A stretch of DNA of 64,000 nucleotides, from the NCBI GenBank assembly GCA_002317155.1, contig DCIR01000039.1, forward strand, positions 1 to 64,000. Reading direction: 5' to 3'. The notes beneath the pieces were generated by a model, which was not told the origin of the DNA, did no database searches, and was given only the letters and a program-made list of their open reading frames with translations. Positions within the stretch are counted from its first letter, which is position 1, and every line of letters begins with the position of its first letter. Shown one piece after another: positions 1 through 7,815 of the stretch. The stretch is from Lachnospiraceae bacterium UBA1721 (GTDB lineage Bacteria; Bacillota; Clostridia; Lachnospirales; Lachnospiraceae). Position numbers and translations under genes: made by a program.

Positions 1-427
1 CAAATGCAACGAATACAGATATCCATTCTACGACATTGGCTTTTTCTTTTAACAAGAAAACAGAGAGTATTATAGCGAAGAACGGAGAAAGCTTATTAAG
101 GATGTTGGCATCTGCTAGTCCAAGCTTATCTATTGCATAGAAGTTGCATATGATTCCCATAGTGCCAAAGCTTGCTCTTGCAAAAAGGCCGGGCCAGCTG
201 GTCTTTTTGATCTTGAATTTTTCAGGACTACGAACCAAAAGAATAATTGATACTATGGCTGCAACGAGGTTTCTGAAAAATGCTTTTTGCATTGTGGGAA
301 GATCACCGGCCTTCCTCACAAACAATGTCATTAATGAAAAAAAGAATCCGGCGAGTATTATGAATAGTATTCCCTGCGCTTTGGCCAGGGAATTATTTTT
401 TTTAATATTTTCGTTTTTATCTGCCAT
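1..427 (-). CDS. EamA/DMT-family permease, N-terminal part (cut by window edge)
   Basis: The reverse strand reads from ATG at 427 to the window edge without a stop, giving 142 residues that begin MADKNENIKKNN. After a polar N-terminus come hydrophobic helices (GILFIILAGFFFSLMTLFVRKAG, shortened: FFFSLMTLFVRK), then an aromatic segment, then a helix ending FFAIILSVFLLKEKANVVEW. A membrane helix followed by L-K-E-K is typical of the first EamA repeat of drug/metabolite transporters. The C-terminal half lies outside the window, so the substrate is unknown. The gene is divergent from the LytTR/GHKL cassette, and the three-copy repeat at 443-494 sits just upstream of its start. The ribosome binding site is weak. 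Confidence 0.8.
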   Translation of the reverse strand, partial: MADKNENIKKNNSLAKAQGILFIILAGFFFSLMTLFVRKAGDLPTMQKAFFRNLVAAIVSIILLVRSPEKFKIKKTSWPGLFARASFGTMGIICNFYAIDKLGLADANILNKLSPFFAIILSVFLLKEKANVVEWISVFVAF

Positions 428-442
428 TTTATTGTTTTTTAC

Positions 443-494
443 GACCTTTTTATGCTTTTTTTGACCGCTTATTCCAAAAATCGACCGCTTATTC
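443..494. promoter_or_regulatory. Three direct repeats with 20-bp period, candidate LytTR operator
   Basis: GACCGCTTATTC occurs at 463-474 and again at 483-494. A degenerate copy, GACCTTTTTATG, lies at 443-454. Start-to-start spacing is exactly 20 bp both times, about two helical turns. LytTR regulators such as ComE, BlpR, AgrA and VirR bind short direct repeats about 20-21 bp apart, and ACCGCTTATT resembles BlpR and VirR box cores. The repeats lie between the divergent permease (start 427) and the LytTR gene (start 669). A possible -10 (GATAAT, 514-519) follows the last copy. Autoregulation by the adjacent LytTR protein is inferred. Confidence 0.6.
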
Positions 495-606
495 TTTTCT
501 GATAGCATTAGCGGATAATATGTGATAGCTTTACTAGTGTAATACTCTTATCTGATGCTGTCCATTCTGTTGTTCCTTGGGGGAGGATGAAGGGCAGTAC
601 AACAAA

Positions 607-635
607 TTGGCCTACGGATGTTTTTCGTGGGCCAA
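607..635 (+). other. Hairpin in the leader of the LytTR gene
   Basis: TTGGCCTACG (607-616) pairs with CGTGGGCCAA (626-635), ten pairs including one G-U, closing the 9-nt loop GATGTTTTT. It stands in the roughly 130-nt untranslated leader between the putative promoter and the ribosome binding site at 652-659. It has no T-tract, so it is not an intrinsic terminator. A role in mRNA stability or translation control is possible but unproven. Confidence 0.5.
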
Positions 636-668
636 AATATTATACTCCGGAAAGAGAGGTTCAACAAT

Positions 669-1406
669 ATGGCAAGAATAGCAATTGAGGAAGTTCATAT
701 AGCAATATGTGATGATGAAGAAAGATGGCGCAAAGATATCATTGAGCTATGCGATAAGTATGCTAAGGAAAATGAATTTGTCTTTGTATATAAGGAGTAT
801 GAGTGTGGCGAAGATCTGTTGGAAGATAAGTCGTTTGATTATGATGTCCTGTTACTTGATGTTGAAATGCAGGGTATGAGCGGATTGGATGTCAGAGATA
901 AATTACATGAGGCAAGAAAAGAAGTCCAGATAATGTTTGTGACCAGCCACAATGAGAATGTTTATTATGCCTTCTGGCGGAACGTATATGGATTTGTTCC
1001 TAAGCCGTTAGATGAAGAGCTGTTTTTCTTTAAATTTAATATGATGATTGAATACATCGTTGAAGAGCGTAAGACAATCATTCTTCATAACTATGGAAAA
1101 ATAAAAGTTCTCTATCTGCGAGATGTAATGTATATAGAGGCAGACGGCAAGTACAGTAAGATCTATGTAGTCAACTCTGAGGAGTGTTTTTTCTCTGATA
1201 AAAATATAGGATTTTGGAAAGAATATTTGGAAATAAATGGTTTCGAGATGAGTGAGAGAAGTATTCTCATCAATTTGGCAGAGGTTTCAGAAGTAGGACA
1301 AAACGAAGTCGTAATGAAGAATTGTAATTCGTTAAGTTTGAGTAGAAGAATGAGAAAAGATTTTGCGAAATCTTTTAAGGAGTATGCATGGAAACGGGCA
1401 CATTAG
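669..1406 (+). CDS. LytTR-family response regulator
   Basis: The 245-residue protein starts MARIAIEEVHIAICDDEERW. An in-frame ATG at 618 lies in the leader hairpin, so 669, preceded by AAGAGAGG at 652-659, is the better start. The receiver domain spans about residues 9-125, with the acidic pair in ICDDEE and the phosphoacceptor D64 in LLLDVEM. A LytTR DNA-binding domain covers about 140-240 and includes VMYIEADGKYSKIYV. This is AgrA/VirR-like architecture. The stop overlaps the start of the sensor kinase by 19 bp, so the two are translationally coupled. The likely target is the 20-bp-period repeat at 443-494 (inferred). Confidence 0.92.
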   Translation: MARIAIEEVHIAICDDEERWRKDIIELCDKYAKENEFVFVYKEYECGEDLLEDKSFDYDVLLLDVEMQGMSGLDVRDKLHEARKEVQIMFVTSHNENVYYAFWRNVYGFVPKPLDEELFFFKFNMMIEYIVEERKTIILHNYGKIKVLYLRDVMYIEADGKYSKIYVVNSEECFFSDKNIGFWKEYLEINGFEMSERSILINLAEVSEVGQNEVVMKNCNSLSLSRRMRKDFAKSFKEYAWKRAH

Positions 1407-2707
1407 TAGATTTTTTACTTTCTTTGTTAATAGACATTTTGGCATGCGCAGAAATTATTTTATTTCTAAATAAATTACTGCTGATGAGAATTGATAAAAG
1501 AATACATAGATGGATTATTGCAGCAGGTATTGTGGCGGGGAGTAATCTGTTTATGTTCTACTTTAATAAAGCATATGCTATAAATATTATTTTGCTATTG
1601 TTAAAGTATGTATTTGTGGTGATGTTTTGCATTACGGGGAACGCAAAAACTAAACTAGCCAAAGGATTCTTTGCATATGCAGCGATGGGAATAATATGGA
1701 CTCAGTCTGAGTTTTTACTGAAACTCATTGAAACTGTTGGTTCAATTAATTTTGAGGAATATATACAAACTGTAATCCAAAGTTTGAGTGATATTATTAT
1801 AGTTTTAGTATTAGGGCTAGGAATAAAGAAAGGAAAGTATTGCGAAACAGTAATAAAGAATATTAGTGATATAAGTCTGATTTTGTGGGCTATTATATTT
1901 TTTATTTATACTGTTGTTACCAGAATATTGATATATAGTACTCAAGATTTATCAAATATCACAGTAGTATTAACAATTGGATCTCAAATGAGTTTTACGA
2001 TAATGATATTCTTGGTTTTTGTTGTTTTCTTGTTGGTAGATAATAAAAAGATAGAATATAAAAATGAAAGCGAAATCAAAGACGTATATATAAATTTATC
2101 AAAAGAACATTATAAAGATTTAGAAACACATATTAATTCTGTAAGGAAGATTAAACATGATATAAATGCTCTTTTAAATGCAATAGAGTCGTTAATAGAT
2201 AAACAGGATTATTTAAGGGCAAAGGAGTATATATCAACAGCGCGAGGACATCAGCTAAGTGTATATAAAAATTTAGTTATTACAGGTAATGATTTGGTTG
2301 ATGCAGTTATCTCGGGGATTATAAAGGATGATAAAGAATTACGTGTAGAGTGTTCAGGAAATTTTATTGCGGATGATATTAATGATTATGACTTATGTAT
2401 TATCATGTCAAATCTATTTCAAAATGCATATGAGGCAGTAACGAAATCAGAATTAGTTGAGAAAAGGATCAAGTTAAACATAAAGTATTATGATGCTTAT
2501 TTGATGATAGAAGTGATTAATCCAATAGATGCATTGCCCGATGTGACAAGATTAGGGCATTATACTACAAAAAGTGATACTGATAGTCATGGATATGGTA
2601 TTCAAAATGTAATTGATACAGTTAATAGATATAAAGGAGAAGTAGAATTTGTAGTTGATAAAAAGTTATTTTGTGCTAGAATTCAAATAAAGACTAAAAC
2701 AAAATAA
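1388..2707 (+). CDS. GHKL (AgrC-like) sensor histidine kinase
   Basis: The 439-residue membrane kinase has about six transmembrane helices in residues 5-215, a linker coiled coil (about 225-255) and a catalytic half. H257 in KIKHDINALL is the phosphoacceptor in the HD-x-x-N context of AgrC-type (HPK10) kinases. The N-box is SNLFQNAYEAV around N346, and a glycine box GYGIQNVIDT lies near 398-407. The start at 1388 is supported by AAGGAG at 1377-1382 inside the end of the regulator gene. The gene is visibly richer in A/T than the housekeeping genes here, suggesting an accessory origin. Agr-type kinases sense secreted peptides, and a peptide ORF follows at 2724. Confidence 0.93.
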   Translation: METGTLVDFLLSLLIDILACAEIILFLNKLLLMRIDKRIHRWIIAAGIVAGSNLFMFYFNKAYAINIILLLLKYVFVVMFCITGNAKTKLAKGFFAYAAMGIIWTQSEFLLKLIETVGSINFEEYIQTVIQSLSDIIIVLVLGLGIKKGKYCETVIKNISDISLILWAIIFFIYTVVTRILIYSTQDLSNITVVLTIGSQMSFTIMIFLVFVVFLLVDNKKIEYKNESEIKDVYINLSKEHYKDLETHINSVRKIKHDINALLNAIESLIDKQDYLRAKEYISTARGHQLSVYKNLVITGNDLVDAVISGIIKDDKELRVECSGNFIADDINDYDLCIIMSNLFQNAYEAVTKSELVEKRIKLNIKYYDAYLMIEVINPIDALPDVTRLGHYTTKSDTDSHGYGIQNVIDTVNRYKGEVEFVVDKKLFCARIQIKTKTK

Positions 2708-2723
2708 GGGGGGGAATAGTTCA

Positions 2724-2774
2724 ATGTCATTTGTTGGAAGAATTTGGGAATGTATCTTTGGATTATTTTTTTAA
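2724..2774 (+). CDS. 16-residue cysteine-containing peptide, candidate signal of the adjacent kinase
   Basis: A start codon follows the kinase stop by 16 bp, with the G-rich Shine-Dalgarno-like stretch AAGGGGGGG (2706-2714) nine bases before it. It encodes MSFVGRIWECIFGLFF and then TAA. The peptide has one Cys (position 10), a basic residue near the N-terminus and an aromatic, hydrophobic C-terminal half (CIFGLFF). A terminator begins 12 bp after the stop, so the ORF is the last gene of the cassette. Secreted thiolactone peptides or membrane-active peptides partner many AgrC/LytTR systems, but no AgrB-like processing protease is visible nearby and there is no acidic AgrD tail. I do not recognise a family. 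That it is translated and acts as the signal is inferred. Confidence 0.55.
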   Translation: MSFVGRIWECIFGLFF

Positions 2775-2786
2775 ATGAGGAATTGT

Positions 2787-2828
2787 AAAATCTCGGATGT
2801 TAACAGCATTCCGAGATTTTCTTTTTTA
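2787..2828 (+). terminator. Intrinsic terminator of the LytTR/GHKL/peptide cassette
   Basis: AAAATCTCGGA (2787-2797) pairs with TCCGAGATTTT (2810-2820), and CTTTTTT follows. It closes the transcript directly after the small peptide ORF. Confidence 0.9.
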
Positions 2829-2912
2829 TCTGCCATATTAGTGGTAAAATGGTATTATATTTCAGATACGATTTTGATAAATATACATGAGGTTATTTAT
2901 TGGAGAATTCAG

Positions 2913-4484
2913 ATGAGAGTCTGCTTATTAAATGATTCATTTCCGCCTATTATTGATGGTGTAGCCAATACTGTTGCTAATTATGCGAAGATTTTGACAG
3001 AAGACAGATTAGCGGATGTAATAGTTGGAACACCGGGATATCCTAACGTTGATTATAATTCATATCCATATCAGGTGGTTCCATATAAAAGCATAGATGT
3101 TAAGGCTCTTATTGAAGGATACAGGATCGGTAATCCGATGGCGGCCAGAGCAGTTGGAAAGCTGGAAGATTTTAGGCCGGAGATAATACATGCGCATTGT
3201 CCTGCTGCATCGACTATGATGGCTAGAATGATGAGACATGATTTGCAGGTGCCCATCGTTTTTACATATCACACTAAATTTGATGTTGATATTGCAAAGG
3301 CAATTAAGTCTAAATCAATTCAAAATGAAACATTAAAAGCCATAGTATCCAATGTTTCTGCCTGCGATGAGGTTTGGGTGGTTAGTAAGGGCGCAGGGGA
3401 TAACCTTGTGTCGCTTGGATATGAAGGTGAATACCGCATAATGACTAATGGCGTTGATTTCCCTAAGGGAAAAGCAGATGAGGATGCGGTTAAAAAGGCT
3501 ACAGAAGGATATGACCTTCCTTTGGGAGTGCCTGTGTTTTTGTTCGTTGGAAGAATAATGAAATACAAAGGTCTTCCGATTATTGTTGATGCGCTGAATA
3601 TTTTGAATCGTAAAAATATCGATTTTAGAATGGTATTTGTCGGTGATGGAGCTGATAAAGAGGAGATTAGTAAAAAGGTCGATGAATATGGTTTAAGCAG
3701 TAAAGTATTCTTTACAGGCCCAATAAGTGATAGAGAAATTCTCAGAGCATGGAATACAAGAGCTGATCTGTTTCTTTTCCCTTCTACGTATGATACCAAT
3801 GGGATAGTTGTCCGTGAGGCAGCAGCATGTGGATTGGGAAGTGTTCTCATTAAGGATTCCTGCGCAGCTGAAGGTATTACTGATGCAAGAAATGGATATT
3901 TGGTTGAGGAAAATGCTGAATCAATGGCTGCATTGCTTGCAAATATAGGACCGAATATTGACGAGATGCATCGTGTGGGTAATATTGCGATGGACGAGAT
4001 ATATGTTTCGTGGGAACAGAGCGTGCGTAACGCACAAGAGCGTTATGGAGAAATCATAGAGCTGAAGAATCGTGGTGTATTGATGAATCGTAAGCGCCAG
4101 GCGAATGATATTCTGTTTGCACTTGGTTCTGAGTGGTTGGATAGCGCACAAAAGATGTTTGGTCAGTTTGAAGAATTTCAGAGTGATTTGACTCATATTA
4201 GAAGCAATATTAATAACGTGCAGGATGAGCTCGAGCAGGTTAAAAACGATGCTTTTGAAAATGTAGATGTTGAAAGAAATGAAGTTCGTAATAATATTTC
4301 TGAAAATATAAAAGAAATAGAGCGTGATTTTAAAGATAATATGAACGAACTGTCTGCAGGCTTCAAAGAAAACTTTCACGAATGGCGTGACGGAATGATG
4401 GATAATTTCCGTGAATTCAAGGAAGAAATGAGTGCGAAAAAGGACCGCCTTGAACAGCGCATAGAAGAAAAGTGGAGACTGTGA
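2913..4484 (+). CDS. GT4-type glycosyltransferase with C-terminal coiled coil
   Basis: The 523-residue protein starts MRVCLLNDSFPPIIDGVANT. The open frame extends upstream to 2775 through the terminator, so the ATG at 2913 with TGGAGA ahead of it is used. The N-terminal GT-B half holds DSFPPIIDGV and the HAHCP motif. The C-terminal half has FVGRIMKYKGLPIIVDAL and the donor-site region DTNGIVVREAAACGLG, with the glutamate typical of GT4 retaining enzymes. Relatives transfer sugars to lipids or glycans at the inner face of the membrane. Unusually, about 130 residues after the catalytic fold (from about 395) form a charged, probably coiled-coil tail rich in Glu, Asp and Asn. Acceptor and sugar are unknown. 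Confidence 0.85.
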   Translation: MRVCLLNDSFPPIIDGVANTVANYAKILTEDRLADVIVGTPGYPNVDYNSYPYQVVPYKSIDVKALIEGYRIGNPMAARAVGKLEDFRPEIIHAHCPAASTMMARMMRHDLQVPIVFTYHTKFDVDIAKAIKSKSIQNETLKAIVSNVSACDEVWVVSKGAGDNLVSLGYEGEYRIMTNGVDFPKGKADEDAVKKATEGYDLPLGVPVFLFVGRIMKYKGLPIIVDALNILNRKNIDFRMVFVGDGADKEEISKKVDEYGLSSKVFFTGPISDREILRAWNTRADLFLFPSTYDTNGIVVREAAACGLGSVLIKDSCAAEGITDARNGYLVEENAESMAALLANIGPNIDEMHRVGNIAMDEIYVSWEQSVRNAQERYGEIIELKNRGVLMNRKRQANDILFALGSEWLDSAQKMFGQFEEFQSDLTHIRSNINNVQDELEQVKNDAFENVDVERNEVRNNISENIKEIERDFKDNMNELSAGFKENFHEWRDGMMDNFREFKEEMSAKKDRLEQRIEEKWRL

Positions 4485-4521
4485 TTAATTATATATTATA
4501 TATCCGGAGGATTATAAGACA

Positions 4522-5724
4522 ATGGCTAAAATCAAATGTGTAAAATGTGGATTTGAGATGGAAGAGGGTACACGTTATTGTGCAGGATGCGGATCAAAAG
4601 TTGGTGAAGAAGATTCCGATTTGACAGTAGCGGCGGTGCCCGGGTTTGATGATAAACAGATTGCGGCAGCAGTGCCCGAATATGATGAAGAAATGACTAT
4701 AGCGGCAGTAAATTTGTCTAAGCCGGTTGAACTCTCTAAGCCTGTCAATTTAAGTAAAGACAATAATGTAGTCGAAGAATTTGATAACCAGACAGTAATG
4801 GCTGTAAGTGAATCGCAATTCGATAACAATCCGGTAGAACCTTCTATCGTTATTGAGAATCCCGGTGAGAACATGCCCGTTGGTAATGATGCTTTTGTGC
4901 AGAATGGTTATGCGGCACCTATGCAAGGTGGTTTTGTGCCTACGATGCAGACAGGATATGCTGCAATGCCCGGAGCATATGCTCAGCCTGTTGGAACATA
5001 TATGCCCGGTAGTATGTCAATGACACAGCCTAACCTGGTAATTCATTATTCGTCAATTCATCCTTCCGTTGCGATGGTTACCCGTTTGGTTTCAAATGGC
5101 AGAAAGGATGTATATTACACAGGACAGACAATAGAATATACCGTTGTACCCGGAGTTCATCAGATTATAATGAAGATTGGTAAAAAGAATTATAGTCGAA
5201 TGGTAACTGTTCCCGGGGATGGCTCAGCAATACATGTATATGGTGCGTATGACGGAAATGCTCAGATAAGTATAGGCTATCCGTATGTTGTGCAGTGTCA
5301 GTATCCGATTCCGCCTAATATCCAGGCGCATGTTCAGTCGCATAGCATAAGAGTAGATGCGTCAGTGGTTACTGTACGTGCCGCACAGCAGATGAATGTG
5401 GCATCAATGCAGCAGCCACAAATGCAGCAGTCATCTATACAGCAGCCGCAGTATGGAACGTCAGGTACTAATTCGAATGTGCAGAAAAACACAATTGTAA
5501 TTAGTGAACAGGAGCCAAAAGTATTTTCACCGCTTCCAATTATTGCCTTGGTTTGTTCACTTTCATTTGTGCTTTCATTTGTAGGATTTATTTTGGGTAT
5601 AGTGTGCGCAACCATGAAAAAGATCAAACTCAGAGGAATGGGTATAGCAGCAATTCCTGTAGGCGTAATTTTCACTATCTACGGTTTTTCTTATATTATG
5701 ATTATTTTAGAAGCATTGAATTAG
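4522..5724 (+). CDS. Zinc-ribbon protein with C-terminal membrane segment
   Basis: The 400-residue protein opens with a compact zinc ribbon, with Cys at 6, 9, 20 and 23 (KCVKCGF ... YCAGCGS). A low-complexity linker follows with repeated short motifs (AAVPGFDD, AAVPEYDE, LSKPV) and then a Met/Gln/Pro-rich stretch. A beta-rich region of about 100 residues begins NLVIHYSSIHPSV. After a second Gln-rich linker, two hydrophobic segments lie near 335-395, as in DUF4190-like proteins. GGAGG precedes the ATG. The function is not recognised. The architecture suggests a membrane-tethered protein with a cytoplasmic metal-binding head. Confidence 0.75.
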   Translation: MAKIKCVKCGFEMEEGTRYCAGCGSKVGEEDSDLTVAAVPGFDDKQIAAAVPEYDEEMTIAAVNLSKPVELSKPVNLSKDNNVVEEFDNQTVMAVSESQFDNNPVEPSIVIENPGENMPVGNDAFVQNGYAAPMQGGFVPTMQTGYAAMPGAYAQPVGTYMPGSMSMTQPNLVIHYSSIHPSVAMVTRLVSNGRKDVYYTGQTIEYTVVPGVHQIIMKIGKKNYSRMVTVPGDGSAIHVYGAYDGNAQISIGYPYVVQCQYPIPPNIQAHVQSHSIRVDASVVTVRAAQQMNVASMQQPQMQQSSIQQPQYGTSGTNSNVQKNTIVISEQEPKVFSPLPIIALVCSLSFVLSFVGFILGIVCATMKKIKLRGMGIAAIPVGVIFTIYGFSYIMIILEALN

Positions 5725-5733
5725 TGTAAGCTT

Positions 5734-6660
5734 ATGATTAAGATTGACTTGATTACCGGTTTTTTAGGTGCCGGTAAAACAACCTTTTTAATTGAATATG
5801 CTCGGTTCTTGATGCGCCAGGGATTAAGAGTGGGAATACTTGAATATGATCTGGGCGCAATAAATGTGGACATGCTGTTGCTCAATAGGCTACGTTGTGA
5901 CAAGTGTGAGCTTGAGATGGTAGCTGCAGCTTGTGATGCGGATTGTTTGAGCCGCAGATTCAAGACGAAGCTTATATCGATGGCTATGAGTGGTTATGAC
6001 AGAGTGATTGTAGAACCTTCAGGTGTGTTTGATATGGATCAGTTTTATGATGCATTGAGAGAAGAACCGCTTGAGAATTGGTATGAGATTGGCAGCGTGA
6101 TTACGATTGTAAATGCTAATTTGTCTGATGAAATTGGTGATGAGGCAGATTTCTTACTCGCTTCACAGGCGGCATGCGCGGGACGTATTGTTCTGAGCAG
6201 AACCCAATTGGTTAATACAGATAGAATAGAACGCACCAAAGCTCACATAGCAGAAGCTGCGGCTAAAATAAAATGCAGTCGATTTGACGCAAAATTTGTA
6301 GAAAAGAACTGGGAAGATTTTGAGGACCAGGATTTTGCTGAAATAATGAATAGCGGATACGTTATCAGTGATTATATTAAACTGACCGCAGGATCTGATT
6401 CGTCTTTTGAGTCCATTAGTTTTCTGGATGTAAAGGACAGTTTGGATGAACTCAAAGGCAAAATAAAAAGTTTGTTTTCTGATAAAACTTATGGAAATGT
6501 ATTACGTGTAAAAGGTTTTGTAATTGAGGACGGAGTAAGTTATCAGGTAAATGCTACGCAGTACGAATTGATGGCTCAGCCTATAGCGATAGGACAGCAT
6601 ACGGTTATTGTGATAGGTACGGATTTGAATGAGAAGCTTATTAGGGAATTAATAGGATAA
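5734..6660 (+). CDS. CobW/COG0523-like P-loop GTPase
   Basis: The 308-residue protein starts nine bases after the preceding stop. GFLGAGKTT (residues 9-17) is the Walker A motif, and IVEPSGVFDM resembles the CobW Walker B/E-P-S-G segment. The guanine-specificity region is less clear (VLSRTQLVNTD). Cysteines CDKCELE and CDADC stand where family members often carry a metal-binding C-x-C-C motif. COG0523 proteins deliver metals or insert cofactors, usually beside metal-enzyme genes. Here the neighbours are a zinc-ribbon protein and DUF1292, so the metal link is suggestive only. Confidence 0.82.
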   Translation: MIKIDLITGFLGAGKTTFLIEYARFLMRQGLRVGILEYDLGAINVDMLLLNRLRCDKCELEMVAAACDADCLSRRFKTKLISMAMSGYDRVIVEPSGVFDMDQFYDALREEPLENWYEIGSVITIVNANLSDEIGDEADFLLASQAACAGRIVLSRTQLVNTDRIERTKAHIAEAAAKIKCSRFDAKFVEKNWEDFEDQDFAEIMNSGYVISDYIKLTAGSDSSFESISFLDVKDSLDELKGKIKSLFSDKTYGNVLRVKGFVIEDGVSYQVNATQYELMAQPIAIGQHTVIVIGTDLNEKLIRELIG

Positions 6661-6688
6661 CCAAATAACAGAAAGGTGGAAAATAGAA

Positions 6689-6979
6689 ATGAGTGAACAG
6701 ATAATTAATGCAGGCAATGCTGAAGAGGACGCGCAGGAGTATGTTGTTTTTACTGTGACCGCGCAGGACGGAAGTGAAGTCGAAATGGCAGTGGTAGATG
6801 AGTTTGATTTTGACGGAAAGCATTATGCTGCAGCATCGCGAGTAGTAGGCGATGAGATAAGCGATGATGGTGTATACATCTACAGAACAAAGCTTGCGGG
6901 TGATGATTTTACTGTTGAAAAGATTACTGATTCTAAGGAGTATGATGCTGTAGTTAAGGCGTATACAGAGATGGAATAG
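6689..6979 (+). CDS. DUF1292 family protein
   Basis: The 96-residue acidic protein starts MSEQIINAGN after GAAAGGTGG. The core YVVFTVTAQDGSEVEMAVVD, followed by FDFDGKHYAAASRV and a short beta-rich end, matches the small DUF1292 family common in Clostridia, whose role is unknown. It is 28 bp after the CobW-like gene and ends before a terminator at 7021, so it is probably the last gene of this transcript. Confidence 0.8.
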   Translation: MSEQIINAGNAEEDAQEYVVFTVTAQDGSEVEMAVVDEFDFDGKHYAAASRVVGDEISDDGVYIYRTKLAGDDFTVEKITDSKEYDAVVKAYTEME

Positions 6980-7020
6980 GGTTGTTGTTACAACAAGCCG
7001 ATAAATTGAGTTAATGTGTT

Positions 7021-7058
7021 AAACAGCAAATTAGAGTTATTTAATTTGCTGTTTATTT
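7021..7058 (+). terminator. Intrinsic terminator after the DUF1292 gene
   Basis: AAACAGCAAATTA (7021-7033) pairs perfectly with TAATTTGCTGTTT (7042-7054), followed by ATTT. Confidence 0.85.
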
Positions 7059-7156
7059 AATGTTAGTTATAATGATTTTGAGATAATATATGGTTATTCC
7101 AATATTCACAATTAGCAAGTGAACAACGGTTTTTAGAAAGAAATGAGGGCGAGATT

Positions 7157-7582
7157 ATGGAAAATAAGTCATTCTATTCAGACAATAATGTATATGCAAA
7201 TGTAAATGCTAGACCTGTCGGAAATAACAGTGCAACGGGCAGAGCTTATGTGAACAATGAAGTTAGATGCCCGGGTAAAGAAATTACATGTATGGTATTA
7301 GGAATTATTTCGCTTGTATACGGCGGATTCGCTGCCTTGTTTTTCTGGCACATTGTTATAGGTATTATCTTTGGTATATTGGGAATCGGACTCGGTATTC
7401 CGGCAATAGTTCTTCATGGCTCTGTTATGAAAACTGCAACGGTTACGACTAAAAAGGTTCAGGTTGGTAAGAAGCTGGGAATTGCAGGCATTATCTGTGG
7501 TGCGGTTGCAATGGTAATCGCTATTTTGTTTTTTGCAGTAGTTGTTGGTATACTTGGAGCTTCAATTCTTAGCGAGCTTTGA
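7157..7582 (+). CDS. DUF4190-like small membrane protein
   Basis: The 141-residue protein has a polar N-terminus of about 40 residues rich in Asn. Two or three hydrophobic segments follow (ITCMVLGIISLVYGGFAALFF; IVIGIIFGILGIGLGI) and a final helix near 112-137, with VGKKLGIAGIICG between them. Repeated G-I-I-x-G-x-x-G patterns are typical of DUF4190. GAGGGCGAG precedes the start. It stands alone between two terminators. No function is known to me. Confidence 0.7.
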   Translation: MENKSFYSDNNVYANVNARPVGNNSATGRAYVNNEVRCPGKEITCMVLGIISLVYGGFAALFFWHIVIGIIFGILGIGLGIPAIVLHGSVMKTATVTTKKVQVGKKLGIAGIICGAVAMVIAILFFAVVVGILGASILSEL

Positions 7583-7602
7583 TAATTAATATGGAATAAG
7601 AG

Positions 7603-7653
7603 ATGCACAATATTGTATATGATATAAATATATAATATTGTGCATGTTTTTTT
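7603..7653 (+). terminator. Intrinsic terminator after the DUF4190-like gene
   Basis: ATGCACAATATT (7603-7614) pairs with AATATTGTGCAT (7634-7645 region) around an AT-rich centre, followed by GTTTTTTT. Confidence 0.85.
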
Positions 7654-7815
7654 GGGCGTTTGTTCATTTTTAACATATATTGCCTGGGATTATTGTACAT
7701 AAAATGGGACGAATATATCCGAGGTGATGTTTCATTTTTTATTTATTGTGTTATTATTATTTAGTGTCGTGAATTGTGTATACCACGTTAAGCTTTGTAA
7801 TAAAGGAGAAGAACA

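Noticed and set aside
144..464. Plus-strand frame of 106 codons over the permease gene
   Set aside because: It is the antisense shadow of a clearly coding membrane protein on the minus strand and has no ribosome binding site.
587..688. Small ORF (33 codons) starting at ATG 587 before the LytTR gene
   Set aside because: The GGAGG touches the ATG with no spacer, the frame runs through the leader hairpin, and it overlaps the regulator start. There is no sign of a signal or peptide motif.
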